Position numbers and translations under genes: made by a program
Shown: piece after piece, positions 1 to 8,136 of the stretch
How the letters are laid out: the number at the start of each line of letters is the position of its first letter
Position numbering within the stretch: position 1 is the stretch's first letter
Notes under the pieces: model-generated
What the model was told of the DNA's origin: nothing
Database searches by the model: none
What the model saw: only the letters and a program-made list of their open reading frames with translations
Assembly (NCBI GenBank): GCA_018239675.1
Contig: JAFEGX010000028.1
Span: 1 to 58,985, forward strand
Origin: Verrucomicrobiota bacterium
GTDB taxonomy: Bacteria > Verrucomicrobiota > Verrucomicrobiia > Opitutales > Opitutaceae
Direction: 5' to 3'
Length of the DNA: 58,985 nucleotides

Positions 1-162
1 GGCCGCGCCGGGGAGCGGCGGGGGCGGGCGGCCCCGGAGGCGGGGCCAGGCGGGGGGGGGGCGGAGGGGACGCAGGGGGGGGGGTGGGGGGGGGGGGGCG
101 CGGGGCGGTCCGGGGTCCGGGGCGACGCGGCGTCGCGCCCGGCGGGCCGGCTCCGCATTCGC
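1..162. other. G-rich low-complexity left edge of the window
   Basis: The first 120 or so bases are dominated by G on the given strand, with several runs of eight or more G between about 50 and 100. No credible reading frame, promoter or RNA fold is seen here. The FecR gene stops at 163, so on the minus strand this stretch lies just downstream of it, where a TonB receptor or other target gene is often found. The composition differs sharply from the balanced G and C of the rest of the window. It looks like a degraded contig end or a poly-G read artefact more than real coding sequence. Confidence 0.6.
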
Positions 163-1161
163 CTACCGGACGCTGCGGGCGCTGACCCGCACCGTGCCAT
201 TGAGCTCGCGCGTGACCCGGACCTGGAGGCCTTCCTCGATGAAGCTGAAAAAGCCGTCGAGGTCATCAAGACTGTACCGGCCGCCGACCCGCCGGTCGGC
301 CACCTCGGGCGCGACGATGATGCCGCGGCCGTGGTACCGGGCGAACCGGGCGAGCGCGTCGCGCAGCGGGACGCCGTTGAAGACGATCTGGCCCTGGCGC
401 CACGCCACGGCGTCCTCGACCTCCGCGGGGGTCAGCTTGCGGACCTCGACGCCCGCGGGGCTGGCGGACAGCTGGTCGCCCGGCGCGAGGGCCCGCGGAG
501 CGGCGGGTGTGCCGCCCGCCCCGAGGGGGTGGGTTTGCACGGAGCCCTCGAGCACGGTCACCTCGAACTGGCCGTCCCGGTCGGCGCGGACGTCGAATTT
601 CGTGCCGGTCACCCGCACGGAGCCGGCCGGGGTCTCCACCACGAACGGGCGCGACGGATCCTTGTGGACGACGAAGAACGCCTCGCCGGCGGCGAGCCGC
701 ACCTGGCGGCTGTGGCCGGTGATCTCGATCTGGATATTGGTCTGGGCGTTGAGATCGATCATGCTGCCGTCGGCGAGCGTGAGGGACTGCCGCTGGCCGG
801 CGGGCGTGGCCCGGTCCTGCCGCTGGCTGGCTGGGCGGCCCGGCCAGAAGATCACGGCCACCGCGGCCGCGGCGGCGAGGGCGAGGCCGGCGGCCCAGCC
901 ACCCCACGCGGCGCGGCGGCGGATGCCAACGGGCGGGAGATCGATGGCGTGGGCGGCCACGAGCGCGGGCAGCCTCTGCTCGAGATCGGCGGAGAACTGG
1001 CAGTACTGGCTCAGCAGCTCGCGGTGCACCGGATCGCAGGCGAGCCAGGCGTCGAGGGCGACGCGCTCGCCGGCGGAGAGCACGGAACCGTCCAGCCGGG
1101 CGGCCCAGAGCGAGGCCTGTTCATCGGCGGCGGGGTTGAAGGCGGGGAGGGAAGGGTTCAT
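163..1161 (-). CDS. FecR-type anti-sigma factor
   Basis: A 332-residue single-pass membrane protein of the FecR family. An N-terminal cytoplasmic helical region (about 13-50, with the 'ERVALDAWL' stretch typical of these regulators) should bind the sigma factor. A hydrophobic segment follows at 86-107, then the FecR beta domain at about 118-215 ('LADGSMIDLNAQT', 'GEAFFVVHKD', 'VTGTKFDVR'). A C-terminal STN-like region lies at about 255-325. The ATG overlaps the stop of the upstream sigma-factor gene in an ATGA, so the two are translationally coupled. In known systems FecR holds or activates the ECF sigma factor in response to a TonB-dependent receptor. No receptor gene is visible because the window ends 160 bases downstream. 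The family is secure; the signal is unknown. Confidence 0.92.
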   Translation of the reverse strand: MNPSLPAFNPAADEQASLWAARLDGSVLSAGERVALDAWLACDPVHRELLSQYCQFSADLEQRLPALVAAHAIDLPPVGIRRRAAWGGWAAGLALAAAAAVAVIFWPGRPASQRQDRATPAGQRQSLTLADGSMIDLNAQTNIQIEITGHSRQVRLAAGEAFFVVHKDPSRPFVVETPAGSVRVTGTKFDVRADRDGQFEVTVLEGSVQTHPLGAGGTPAAPRALAPGDQLSASPAGVEVRKLTPAEVEDAVAWRQGQIVFNGVPLRDALARFARYHGRGIIVAPEVADRRVGGRYSLDDLDGFFSFIEEGLQVRVTRELNGTVRVSARSVR

Positions 1162-1715
1162 GGGCGGATCTCCGTTTGCGGTTGGGGGGCGGAGGCCGGG
1201 GCAAACTCGGCGGTGAGGGAGGAGCGAAGGAGCCGGAGGGCGCGGGCGTGCTGTTTTTCGACCGTGCTGACGGCGATGCCGAGGCGCCGGCCGATCTCCT
1301 GGTGGGAGAGCAGCTCGACCTTGCGCAGGAGCAGCACGTTGCGGCAGCCCTCGGGGAGCTGCGCGATCGCGCGCTCAAGCTGCTGGAATTCCTGGCGGGC
1401 CATCACCTGCTGGGCGACCCCGGGCTGCGCGGATGCCGCGGTCTCGTAGTTCGCCTCGCCGCCGGAGATTGGTGAAATCTTGCGCCGCTTGAGGCGGTTG
1501 AACGCGAGGCGGCGCGCGGTCGTGTACAGCAGTGCCTCGGGTTTCTGCGCCGTGTGGTCCTCGATCTTCGGGTAGACGCGCAGGTACGCATCGTGCGCGA
1601 TGTCCTGCGCCTCGGCCGGGTCGCCGAGCAGGCGGGTCAGGTAGCGCCGCAGCGGGTCCACGGTGGCCCGGTAAAGACGGGTGAATCCCGAGGCGGCGGA
1701 AGGCTCGTCAGGCAT
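1158..1715 (-). CDS. ECF RNA polymerase sigma factor, FecI-like
   Basis: A 185-residue sigma-70 family ECF factor. Region 2 spans about 10-80 ('AQDIAHDAYLRVY', then 'RRLAFNRLKRRK', the promoter-melting and -10 recognition part). Region 4 spans about 108-165 with the helix-turn-helix 'SHQEIGRRLGIAVSTVEK' that contacts the -35 element. The length is normal for the family. The gene is coupled by a 4-base overlap to the FecR gene, the classical arrangement for surface-signalling regulators. The ATG at 1715 follows a plausible promoter with an inverted repeat. It is separated from the glycan operon by 158 bases, so it is probably its own transcription unit. Regulation of the neighbouring glycan genes by it is possible but not shown. 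Confidence 0.93.
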   Translation of the reverse strand: MPDEPSAASGFTRLYRATVDPLRRYLTRLLGDPAEAQDIAHDAYLRVYPKIEDHTAQKPEALLYTTARRLAFNRLKRRKISPISGGEANYETAASAQPGVAQQVMARQEFQQLERAIAQLPEGCRNVLLLRKVELLSHQEIGRRLGIAVSTVEKQHARALRLLRSSLTAEFAPASAPQPQTEIRP

Positions 1716-1723
1716 GGCGGGAA

Positions 1724-1747
1724 GATGGGTGGCTCACTTCACCCATC
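1724..1747. promoter_or_regulatory. 8-bp perfect inverted repeat at the sigma-factor promoter
   Basis: GATGGGTG (1724-1731) and CACCCATC (1740-1747) form a perfect 8-bp inverted repeat with an 8-base spacer. It ends nine bases before the sigma-factor ATG and overlaps the proposed -10 element at 1745-1750. It could be an operator for a dimeric regulator, or a hairpin in the 5' leader that limits translation of the sigma factor. The symmetry is directly visible; the function is inferred. Confidence 0.45.
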
Positions 1748-1773
1748 ATAGACAATTCACCCGGGCAAATCCA
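1745..1773 (-). promoter_or_regulatory. Candidate promoter of the sigma/anti-sigma operon
   Basis: On the minus strand TATGAT (1750-1745) is a good -10 match. It lies 17 bases from TGGATT (1773-1768), a weak -35 match. Initiation would be expected near 1738, giving a leader of about 22 bases before the ATG at 1715. The -35 is poor, so an activator or an ECF factor may be involved. Confidence 0.35.
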
Positions 1774-1794
1774 CCACTCCGCCGGGCGATTTTG

Positions 1795-1813
1795 CCCCGG
1801 GGTTCGCCCGGGG
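1795..1813. terminator. GC-rich hairpin after the glycan operon, possible terminator
   Basis: CCCCGGG (1795-1801) and CCCGGGG (1807-1813) make a perfect 7-bp stem with a five-base loop. It lies about 60 bases past the stop of the last gene of the minus-strand glycan operon. On the transcribed side it is followed by CAAAA rather than a U run, so intrinsic termination is uncertain. It also lies upstream of the sigma-factor promoter. Confidence 0.35.
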
Positions 1814-1873
1814 TCGGGACCCGGATCAAACCGTTGTCCACCAATATCCTGGGCGGCTCGAAACAAGTCGGGC

Positions 1874-2548
1874 TCAGACCTTCTCGGCCACGACCAGGAA
1901 CTGTTTGCCGAAGACCGGCCAGAGGAAAGGCAGCGCGAGGTAGGCCCGCAGCAACACGACGGGATAGCGCGGGACGTTCACCATCGAGTATGGCAGGAAG
2001 CGCGCGTGCGACCGGACGACGCGGTAACCGTTGTTCTCGAGCGCCTCGCCGAGCGACATCTCGGTGAGGCACAGGAAATGGTCCCAGAAATCCCAGTAGG
2101 CGCCCTGCACGTACTTGATGTTCGGCCCAAGGGCGATGAGCCGTCCCCCCGGCCTCAGGCAGCGGTGCGCCTCCACCAGCGTGTCGCGCAGGGCCTTCTT
2201 GTCCGGCAGGTGCTCGAAGAAATTGCTCGTGAACACCACGTCGAGCGAGGCGTCGGGTAGCTGCCACGGGGTCGAGCAGTCCTGCGCGATAAACTTCACG
2301 CCCGGCGCGAGGTAGGCCGGCGATTTCGGATTCAGGTCCATGCCGTGGCGCTCGCGGCACGCGATGTGGTTGATGAACTCGCCGTAGCCGCACCCCAGGT
2401 CGAGCACGCTGTCCGCCGGGCGCACAAACTGCTGGAAGAAACTCGTCGTCAGGATCCGCCACACCGCCGTCCGGTACTCGAGCATCGAGCTGAAACGGTG
2501 CTCGTAGATGCTCTGCAATTCAGAGGGATCCTTGATGCTTTGGCTCAT
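1874..2548 (-). CDS. Class I SAM-dependent methyltransferase
   Basis: A 224-residue Rossmann methyltransferase. The SAM-binding motif I 'VLDLGCGYGE' lies at about 48-57. An acidic residue closes strand 2 ('GMDLN', about 69-73), and 'LDVVFTSNFFEHLPDKK' carries the motif IV region. I start it at the ATG at 2548, whose ATGA overlaps the stop of the upstream membrane-protein gene. The longer frame upstream is arginine-rich and unconserved in character. The C-terminal stretch with 'FGKQFLVVAEK' resembles methyltransferases of glycan clusters. The substrate is probably a sugar or lipid-linked glycan, judging only from context. It is the last gene of the operon before the candidate terminator. Confidence 0.85.
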   Translation of the reverse strand: MSQSIKDPSELQSIYEHRFSSMLEYRTAVWRILTTSFFQQFVRPADSVLDLGCGYGEFINHIACRERHGMDLNPKSPAYLAPGVKFIAQDCSTPWQLPDASLDVVFTSNFFEHLPDKKALRDTLVEAHRCLRPGGRLIALGPNIKYVQGAYWDFWDHFLCLTEMSLGEALENNGYRVVRSHARFLPYSMVNVPRYPVVLLRAYLALPFLWPVFGKQFLVVAEKV

Positions 2549-4767
2549 GGGCTGGGGCGAGAGGCAACGGGGAAATCCGCAGCAGCGCAAGCGCGGGTTC
2601 CGCCGCGGGCCGCGGGATCGGGTCGCGCCCACGCCGGCCCGAGCACCCACAGCGCGAGCAGCAGCGGGCTCGCCGGTGCGAGGTACATCGCGTGCGCCGC
2701 GTGGAACGAGGTGGCGTCAACCAGCGCGACGATCAGCAGGAGCGCCAGCACCCCGCCCCCGAGCGCCACCAGGACCGCCGCCCGTGCCGGCGTCTCCCGG
2801 CGGGCACGCAGGAGCGCCGCCGCGACGGACACCAGCGTGAGGACCGCGACGGGCCAGCCGGCCCAGCGGTAGAGATCCGCCAGGGTCAGCCGCGCCGCCG
2901 TGCGGCGCGTCGCCGGCGAGAGGCTGGTGGCGACCCGCTCGTGCGTGATGGCCTCAACCGCCGTCCGCGTGGCCGCCGGCACCGCCCGCGGCGGAAACTG
3001 CACGCTGAAGTCCGACCACGTCGCCGCCACGGCGCAAGCGCGGCCGAGGCCGCGAAGCAGGGGAGCAAGGCGCGCCTGGTTCCACGGCGGCACGAAACCG
3101 GACCGCCGCGGGCCGGCGGGCAGCCGGCCCGCATCCGCGGCTGCATTCAGCTCGCGCGCGACCCGCGCCCAATAAGCGTTGGCGTCCGCCGCCGTCCGGT
3201 AGTGTCCGGCGGCGGCGGCCGACTCGCGCAAGGCCCACTGGAACCATCCGCCCTGGATCTCCCCCGTGGCCGAGGCATCCGGTTCGGCACCTTGGCTGAT
3301 ATCGGCCCAACGGCGGCCGATCTCGCCCTCGAGATACGGACGCAGCTCCGCGAAGGCGGGACTGGCCTCGTAGGCGCGGCGGCGCGTGGCCTGGCTCACG
3401 GGCACCCGCGGCGCAAAATGGTCCGGAGTCACCCGCAGCAGCGCGCCGTAAGCGGCCGGGAACGAGCCGTCGCGGACATCGACGGTGATGGCCGAGCCGT
3501 ACGCTTGGCGGTTGACGGCGCGAAGGGCTTCCCCGCTGGCCAGGAACAGGCCGAGCGGCAGAATGGCAATGAGGAGACGTCGCCCGCGGCCAAGCGCGCC
3601 GGCTCGCCAGGCGGCGACCACGGCCACCGCCAGCAGCAGGGCGGACGAAGGGAGGAGCCACAGGCCCTCCTCGCGACAGTGCCAGAACAGGGCGAGCGAG
3701 ATCCCCGCGAGCAGACTCCACGCGAACGCCGCCGCGCCGGGCCCACGGATGCGGGTCGCGAGGCCGATGAACCCGGCGACCGTGAGGAGGGTCAGCGCTG
3801 GCTGAAGCCCGCTGCGCAGCATGCGGCCCACGGCCGCCCCGGACAGGGTGTGCGGATCGAAGAGCAGGAGCGCGCCCAGCAAAAGCCTGGCGGCGGGGGA
3901 CGGCAGGAGCGGCCGCAGCGCCCGCACGAGCAGGATGACCGCGAGGGCGTGCACGAGCGTCTCGACCCGGAGGAGTGGCCAGCCGCTCCAGCCCACCGCA
4001 GCCAGGAACAACGGGTAGACCGGACCCTTGGCCAGCGTGAGCTCGTCAAAGGCGCCGAGCCAGTTTCCCTCACGCAGGGACTGCGCCTGCGCAACAAACA
4101 GCAGGTCGTCATGGCGGGCCTCCGGGAGCACGGCAAGGTGGAGGTCAGACGCCAGCCCGAGCTTGAGGGCGACCAAGCCGAGGAGCATGGCCGGCTCAAG
4201 CCACGGCCGGTGACGCAGCATCGCCGCGAGGCGCGGGCCGCCTCCGGCCAGCGCCGCCGCGCCGAGCAGCAGCCACATCAGCGAGGCCAGCCAGGGACCG
4301 TGGAATGCCGACACGACCGTGACCCGGCGCAATTCCACCGGCGACATCAGGTCGTCGGGCAGGTCGAGCCTTACCACCTGTGAGTCGTCGAGATTCCACC
4401 GGATCGAGTAACGGTCCGCGCTCGGCGTCACGCAGCCCAGCACCACATGGGAGTCGTCGAGTTCGATGTCCGGGAGATAGGCGGACGACTGGTACACATA
4501 AAACCTGGTCGGTCCGTCCGCGGGCCGGCCGGCGAACTCGAACGTGACCGACCGCACCGGGCCGGGGTCCGGCAGCGTGAGCCACACATACGGGTCGGCG
4601 CCGGTGCGGCGGAGCTGGCGCGTGGCGGGATCCCACGCGACGGCGTGCTGGACGCCGAACCTCACTTGCTCGCCGGGCAGCATCCGGATGGTCTGCGCCT
4701 GGCGCAATCCGCCGGCCGCAAGCGCCAGCAGCAGGAATCCGAGCGCGACGGCGGAGGAGCGTTTCAT
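2545..4767 (-). CDS. Polytopic membrane protein, GT-C-like, with N-terminal extracytoplasmic domain
   Basis: A 740-residue membrane protein. A signal-anchor at about 5-22 is followed by a soluble, probably beta-sandwich stretch (25-155), then roughly ten membrane segments from about 158 on. In the loop after the second hydrophobic segment it has 'EARHDDLLF' (217-224) and 'KGPVYPLFL' (247-255). This resembles the first-loop acidic pair and the following proline-rich motif of GT-C glycosyltransferases of the ArnT/PMT type. A further large loop lies at about 420-620. The ATG at 4767 overlaps the stop of the upstream GT2 by four bases and its own stop overlaps the next ATG, so it is coupled on both sides. 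It lacks the C-terminal repeat domain of the other large membrane proteins here. A GT-C role is inferred. Confidence 0.65.
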   Translation of the reverse strand: MKRSSAVALGFLLLALAAGGLRQAQTIRMLPGEQVRFGVQHAVAWDPATRQLRRTGADPYVWLTLPDPGPVRSVTFEFAGRPADGPTRFYVYQSSAYLPDIELDDSHVVLGCVTPSADRYSIRWNLDDSQVVRLDLPDDLMSPVELRRVTVVSAFHGPWLASLMWLLLGAAALAGGGPRLAAMLRHRPWLEPAMLLGLVALKLGLASDLHLAVLPEARHDDLLFVAQAQSLREGNWLGAFDELTLAKGPVYPLFLAAVGWSGWPLLRVETLVHALAVILLVRALRPLLPSPAARLLLGALLLFDPHTLSGAAVGRMLRSGLQPALTLLTVAGFIGLATRIRGPGAAAFAWSLLAGISLALFWHCREEGLWLLPSSALLLAVAVVAAWRAGALGRGRRLLIAILPLGLFLASGEALRAVNRQAYGSAITVDVRDGSFPAAYGALLRVTPDHFAPRVPVSQATRRRAYEASPAFAELRPYLEGEIGRRWADISQGAEPDASATGEIQGGWFQWALRESAAAAGHYRTAADANAYWARVARELNAAADAGRLPAGPRRSGFVPPWNQARLAPLLRGLGRACAVAATWSDFSVQFPPRAVPAATRTAVEAITHERVATSLSPATRRTAARLTLADLYRWAGWPVAVLTLVSVAAALLRARRETPARAAVLVALGGGVLALLLIVALVDATSFHAAHAMYLAPASPLLLALWVLGPAWARPDPAARGGTRACAAADFPVASRPSP

Positions 4768-5921
4768 CGCCGCAGCCGCAGCCGGATCAGGCCGAGGAAG
4801 AAGCCGCCGAGCGCAACCTGCGTCGCGAGCACCAGGCAGGTGACCGCCGGCACGACCCAGCGCAGCATGTGGGCCGGGACGAGGTCGCCGAAGCGCTCGC
4901 TGCCCCAGAGCCGCACCGCATTGAGGCTGAGCCCCAGCCCGACGAGCGCGAGAAGGGCGGCGGCCACCAGGCAGCTCTCGACATTGATGCGCTCGAGGCG
5001 GGCGCGGGTCGCGGCGGAAACCGGGGCGAGGCCGGCCTCCACGACGAAGGCCTGCGAGATTACCGCGAAGGCGCAGGCCTGGAAGCCGCACAGCACGCTG
5101 GCCGCGGCGTAGAGCAGCGTATGCACGTCGAGCCGGACGGAGCCGAACGAGACCGGCCCGCCCAGCAGGGCGACGAATCCGGCCGCGCCGATCGCGAGCA
5201 GCGCGAGGCCGGGATAGAGAAACAGCCACCGCGGGCTGAAGAGCAGCATGAACCGCAGGTGGCGCCAGCCGTCCCGCCACGGGCGGAGGTGGGGCGGGCG
5301 GTCGCGGCCGTCGCGGCGGAGCGTCACGGGCACCTCGCCGATGCGCAGGCCGAGCAGCGCCGCCTTGATCGGCATCTCGGAGGCGAACTCCATGCCGCCC
5401 GTATGGAGCTCGAGCCGGAGCAGCGCCTCGCGCGTGCCTCCGCGGAGGCCGCAGTGAAAGTCGCGGACGCTCAGGCCGAACAGCCGGCGGCCGAGGGCGC
5501 TGAGGAGCGGGTTGCCGAGGTAGCGGTTCTTCCACGGCATCGCGCCGGGCTGGATGCCGCCGCTGAACCGGTTCCCGATGACGACCTCGCATCCCTCGCG
5601 GATCCGGTCGAGCAGGCGGCCGGCCTCGCGGAAATCGTAGCTGCCGTCGGCGTCGGCCATGATCACGCAGCGGCCGCGGGCCTGCGCGAGGCCGGCGCCG
5701 AGCGCGTGGCCGTAGCCGCGGGTCGCCACCGCCACCACCCGGGCGCCTGCCGCCGCGGCGAGTGCGACCGAGCCGTCGGTGCTGCCGTTGTCCGCGACGA
5801 CGATCTCGCCGGCCACGCCCAGCGCCGCGAGCGCCGCGCGCGCCTCGGCCAGGACCCCGGGCAGGGTCCGGGCCTCATTGAGGCACGGAATGAGCAGGGT
5901 GAGCTCGGGATCGGGGGGCAT
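4764..5921 (-). CDS. GT2 glycosyltransferase with C-terminal membrane segments
   Basis: A 385-residue family 2 glycosyltransferase of the dolichol-phosphate-mannose-synthase type. The GT-A domain opens with 'TLLIPCLNEARTL' (8-20) and 'VVADNGSTDG' (41-50), followed by the metal-binding DxD in 'DADGSYD' (90-96). Its acceptor-side 'FHCGLRGG' and 'GMEFASEM' lie at about 155-180. The C-terminal 150 residues are hydrophobic with about four membrane spans. Enzymes of this type transfer a sugar from a nucleotide donor to polyprenyl phosphate on the cytoplasmic face. The adjoining gene codes for a GT-C-like membrane protein that would use such a donor. The actual sugar is unknown. Confidence 0.88.
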   Translation of the reverse strand: MPPDPELTLLIPCLNEARTLPGVLAEARAALAALGVAGEIVVADNGSTDGSVALAAAAGARVVAVATRGYGHALGAGLAQARGRCVIMADADGSYDFREAGRLLDRIREGCEVVIGNRFSGGIQPGAMPWKNRYLGNPLLSALGRRLFGLSVRDFHCGLRGGTREALLRLELHTGGMEFASEMPIKAALLGLRIGEVPVTLRRDGRDRPPHLRPWRDGWRHLRFMLLFSPRWLFLYPGLALLAIGAAGFVALLGGPVSFGSVRLDVHTLLYAAASVLCGFQACAFAVISQAFVVEAGLAPVSAATRARLERINVESCLVAAALLALVGLGLSLNAVRLWGSERFGDLVPAHMLRWVVPAVTCLVLATQVALGGFFLGLIRLRLRR

Positions 5922-5956
5922 CGGGACCTACGCCGGGGCACCGGCGCGCGGGGCGG

Positions 5957-6922
5957 TCACCGCCGGCGCGGATCGACGGGAGGGTACAGGCTCTCGATGA
6001 CGTAGAGCGGCCGGCCCTTCACGGCCTCGTACATGCGACCCAGGTATTCGCCGATGATGCCGAAGGCGAGGAGGTTGATGCCGCCAAAGAACATGATCGT
6101 GAGCATGATCGAGGCATAGCCGGGGATGAAGTAGCCGGGGTTCACCAGCTTCATCACGAAGACCACGATCGACATGACGAGGGTCAGGGCGAGCACGACC
6201 AGCGCGCTGTAGGTGAGAAGGCGCAGCGGCAGCACGGAAAAGGACGTCACGGCGTCGATGGCGAACGACAGCATCTTGGCAAACGGGTACCCGGTGCGGC
6301 CGGCGGCGCGGGCTTGGCGGTCGTAGAGCACGGGCTCCTGGCGGCCGCCGACCCAGCTGACCATGCCGCGGATGAAGCGGTGCCGCTCGCGCATCTCACG
6401 GAGGACCTCGACCACGCGGCGGTCCATGAGGCGGAAGTCGCCGGTGTCGCGCGGGATCGTGTTCTTGGTGCTGATGGACAGCACGCGGTAAAACAGCTTA
6501 GCGGTGGCGAGCTTGAACGCCGACTCGCCGGCGCGGGAGCGCCGCTGGCCGTAGGCCACGTCCACGCCGTCCCGCCAGCGGGCGACCATCTCGACGATCA
6601 CCTCGGGCGGGTCCTGGAGGTCGGAGTCGATCAGCACCACGGCGTCACCCTGCGCCAGGTCGAGGCCGGCGGTGACCGCGGCCTGGTGCCCGAAATTCCG
6701 GAAGAAATTCACGACGCGCAGGTGCGGGTCGGCCTGGGCGAGCTGCAGCGCGACGGCGTGGGTGCGGTCGCGGCTGCCGTCGTTCACCAGCACGATTTCG
6801 TAGTCGCAGCCGAGCTGGCGGCACACCGCGGTGACGCGGGCGACGAACTGAGGGAGGACCAGTTCCTCGTTGTAGCACGGGGCCACGATCGAGAGCTTGG
6901 TGGCGGCGAGCGGGGGTCTCAT
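5957..6922 (-). CDS. GtrB-like polyprenyl-phosphate glycosyltransferase (GT2)
   Basis: A 321-residue GT2 with 'SIVAPCYNEE' (11-20), 'VNDGSRDRT' (46-54) and 'DSDLQDPP' (99-106). The last is the signature of bactoprenol glucosyl- and mannosyltransferases of the GtrB/DPM1 type. 'RDTGDFRLMDRRV' follows near 185, and two membrane spans lie at about 230-295. The family makes undecaprenyl-phosphate-linked hexoses for periplasmic transfer. The ATG at 6922 is preferred to a much longer in-frame extension because it overlaps the upstream methyltransferase stop by ATGA. It is a paralogue of the GT2 at 56313-57254, from the same subfamily. Confidence 0.9.
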   Translation of the reverse strand: MRPPLAATKLSIVAPCYNEELVLPQFVARVTAVCRQLGCDYEIVLVNDGSRDRTHAVALQLAQADPHLRVVNFFRNFGHQAAVTAGLDLAQGDAVVLIDSDLQDPPEVIVEMVARWRDGVDVAYGQRRSRAGESAFKLATAKLFYRVLSISTKNTIPRDTGDFRLMDRRVVEVLREMRERHRFIRGMVSWVGGRQEPVLYDRQARAAGRTGYPFAKMLSFAIDAVTSFSVLPLRLLTYSALVVLALTLVMSIVVFVMKLVNPGYFIPGYASIMLTIMFFGGINLLAFGIIGEYLGRMYEAVKGRPLYVIESLYPPVDPRRR

Positions 6923-8130
6923 CGGCGGACGGCAGGTTTGGGGTGCGAGGCGACGATGACAACGTTCCAGCACAACGGCCGCAGGAAGGGAAGCACGGCG
7001 AGCAGGCCGCGGTCGAGGGCGGCGAGCGGCCGGTAGAGCCAGGCCCACTGGTCGGCCTCGTCGACGACCTTCTTCCAGAAGCGCTCCCGGTTGGGCGACC
7101 GGAACTGGACGGCCACCATCAGGATGAAGATCAGCAGCGCGGTGAACCAGTACCAGGCTACCTCGGCCCGCTCGAAGCGCGCGGTCACGGCCCGGACGTC
7201 CCGGAGCCGCAGCGGATGCTCGTCTTCGGTCCGGACCCTCGTGGCGATGGCGCGGTACAGGTTGATCACCGGGTTGTAGGCCACCGGATCCCAGCTCACG
7301 AACACGCCGTCGGGCTTGAGGTGGGGGACGACGTTGTCGAGCGTCGCGGCCAGGTCGGCATGATGGAGCGTGTTGCCGGTGTAGATGATGTCGAACTGCC
7401 GGTCGGGTGGCAGGCCAAGGTCCTCGATCGCGGAGACGTGCGTGGCGACGTTCACGCCGTTCGCGGCCGCGAGCCGCCGGGTCGCCTCGCACATGCCGGG
7501 CGAGATGTCCGTGGCGGTGACCGTGGCGCCCTCAAGCGCGAAATACACGCTGGCCTCGCCCAGGCCGCAGCCCACGTCGAGCAGCGTCCGGCCGCGCAGG
7601 TCGCCGAGGGCGCGCCGGATGTGGCGCATCTCGGGCGCGGTGCAAGCCTCGTTGCGATGCCGGACGTTGATCTTGGTGACATCCTCGCTGGCCGCCCATT
7701 CGTCGTGGAAGACCTCCTCGGCGTGCTTGCGGTCGTGGTCCGCGGCAGCGGGGGGTTGGTCCGGCAGGCCGGCCGGAAACACCCGCGCGGCGGCCAGCAT
7801 CGTGCGCAGCTCGCCGTCGAAGTAAGCGATGTTCCCGTCCATCACGCGATCATCGGCGAATACCAGCCCGGCCTCGGCCTGGCGCTGCGTGTGGGCGGAG
7901 GCGTCGCCGCGGGTGTAGAATCGCGCGGGCTTGAGCGAGAGGGTGTGCGATCCCGCGGCGGGCCCCGGCCATTTCACGAGCACGGCCCCCGGGCCGGGAT
8001 TCTCGAACTGCAGCGCGGCCAGCCAGTCGGCAAGCATGGCGGCCGGCGCGGGCGGGAGCGAGGCCCGCAGGCGCTTGCCGGCCCAGAGCAACTGGTGGAT
8101 GGCGCTCTCGTAGAGGATCTTCTTCGGCAT
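6919..8130 (-). CDS. SAM-dependent methyltransferase with a membrane segment
   Basis: A 403-residue protein. The N-terminal 150 residues are not recognised; they contain 'FHDEWAASED' at about 141-150. A class I methyltransferase domain follows with motif I 'LLDVGCGLGEAS' (183-194), 'ATDISPGM' and 'DIIYTGNTLHHADL'. A strongly hydrophobic stretch near 318-337 ('WFTALLIFILMVAVQF') suggests membrane association, and a second hydrophobic patch lies near the C-terminus. It is six bases from the radical SAM gene and overlaps the GtrB-like gene by four bases. The combination suggests methylation of a sugar or lipid-linked intermediate at the membrane. The substrate is unknown. Confidence 0.85.
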   Translation of the reverse strand: MPKKILYESAIHQLLWAGKRLRASLPPAPAAMLADWLAALQFENPGPGAVLVKWPGPAAGSHTLSLKPARFYTRGDASAHTQRQAEAGLVFADDRVMDGNIAYFDGELRTMLAAARVFPAGLPDQPPAAADHDRKHAEEVFHDEWAASEDVTKINVRHRNEACTAPEMRHIRRALGDLRGRTLLDVGCGLGEASVYFALEGATVTATDISPGMCEATRRLAAANGVNVATHVSAIEDLGLPPDRQFDIIYTGNTLHHADLAATLDNVVPHLKPDGVFVSWDPVAYNPVINLYRAIATRVRTEDEHPLRLRDVRAVTARFERAEVAWYWFTALLIFILMVAVQFRSPNRERFWKKVVDEADQWAWLYRPLAALDRGLLAVLPFLRPLCWNVVIVASHPKPAVRR

Positions 8131-8136
8131 GGCGGG

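Noticed and set aside
1..120. G-quadruplex regulatory region
   Set aside because: G runs are present but the one-sided bias at the contig edge is better explained as sequence error.
4768..5592. N-terminal extension of the membrane protein at 2545-4767
   Set aside because: The extension is the shadow of the GT2 at 4764-5921 and is Arg/Pro-rich; the ATG at 4767 gives a clean signal-anchor and an ATGA overlap.
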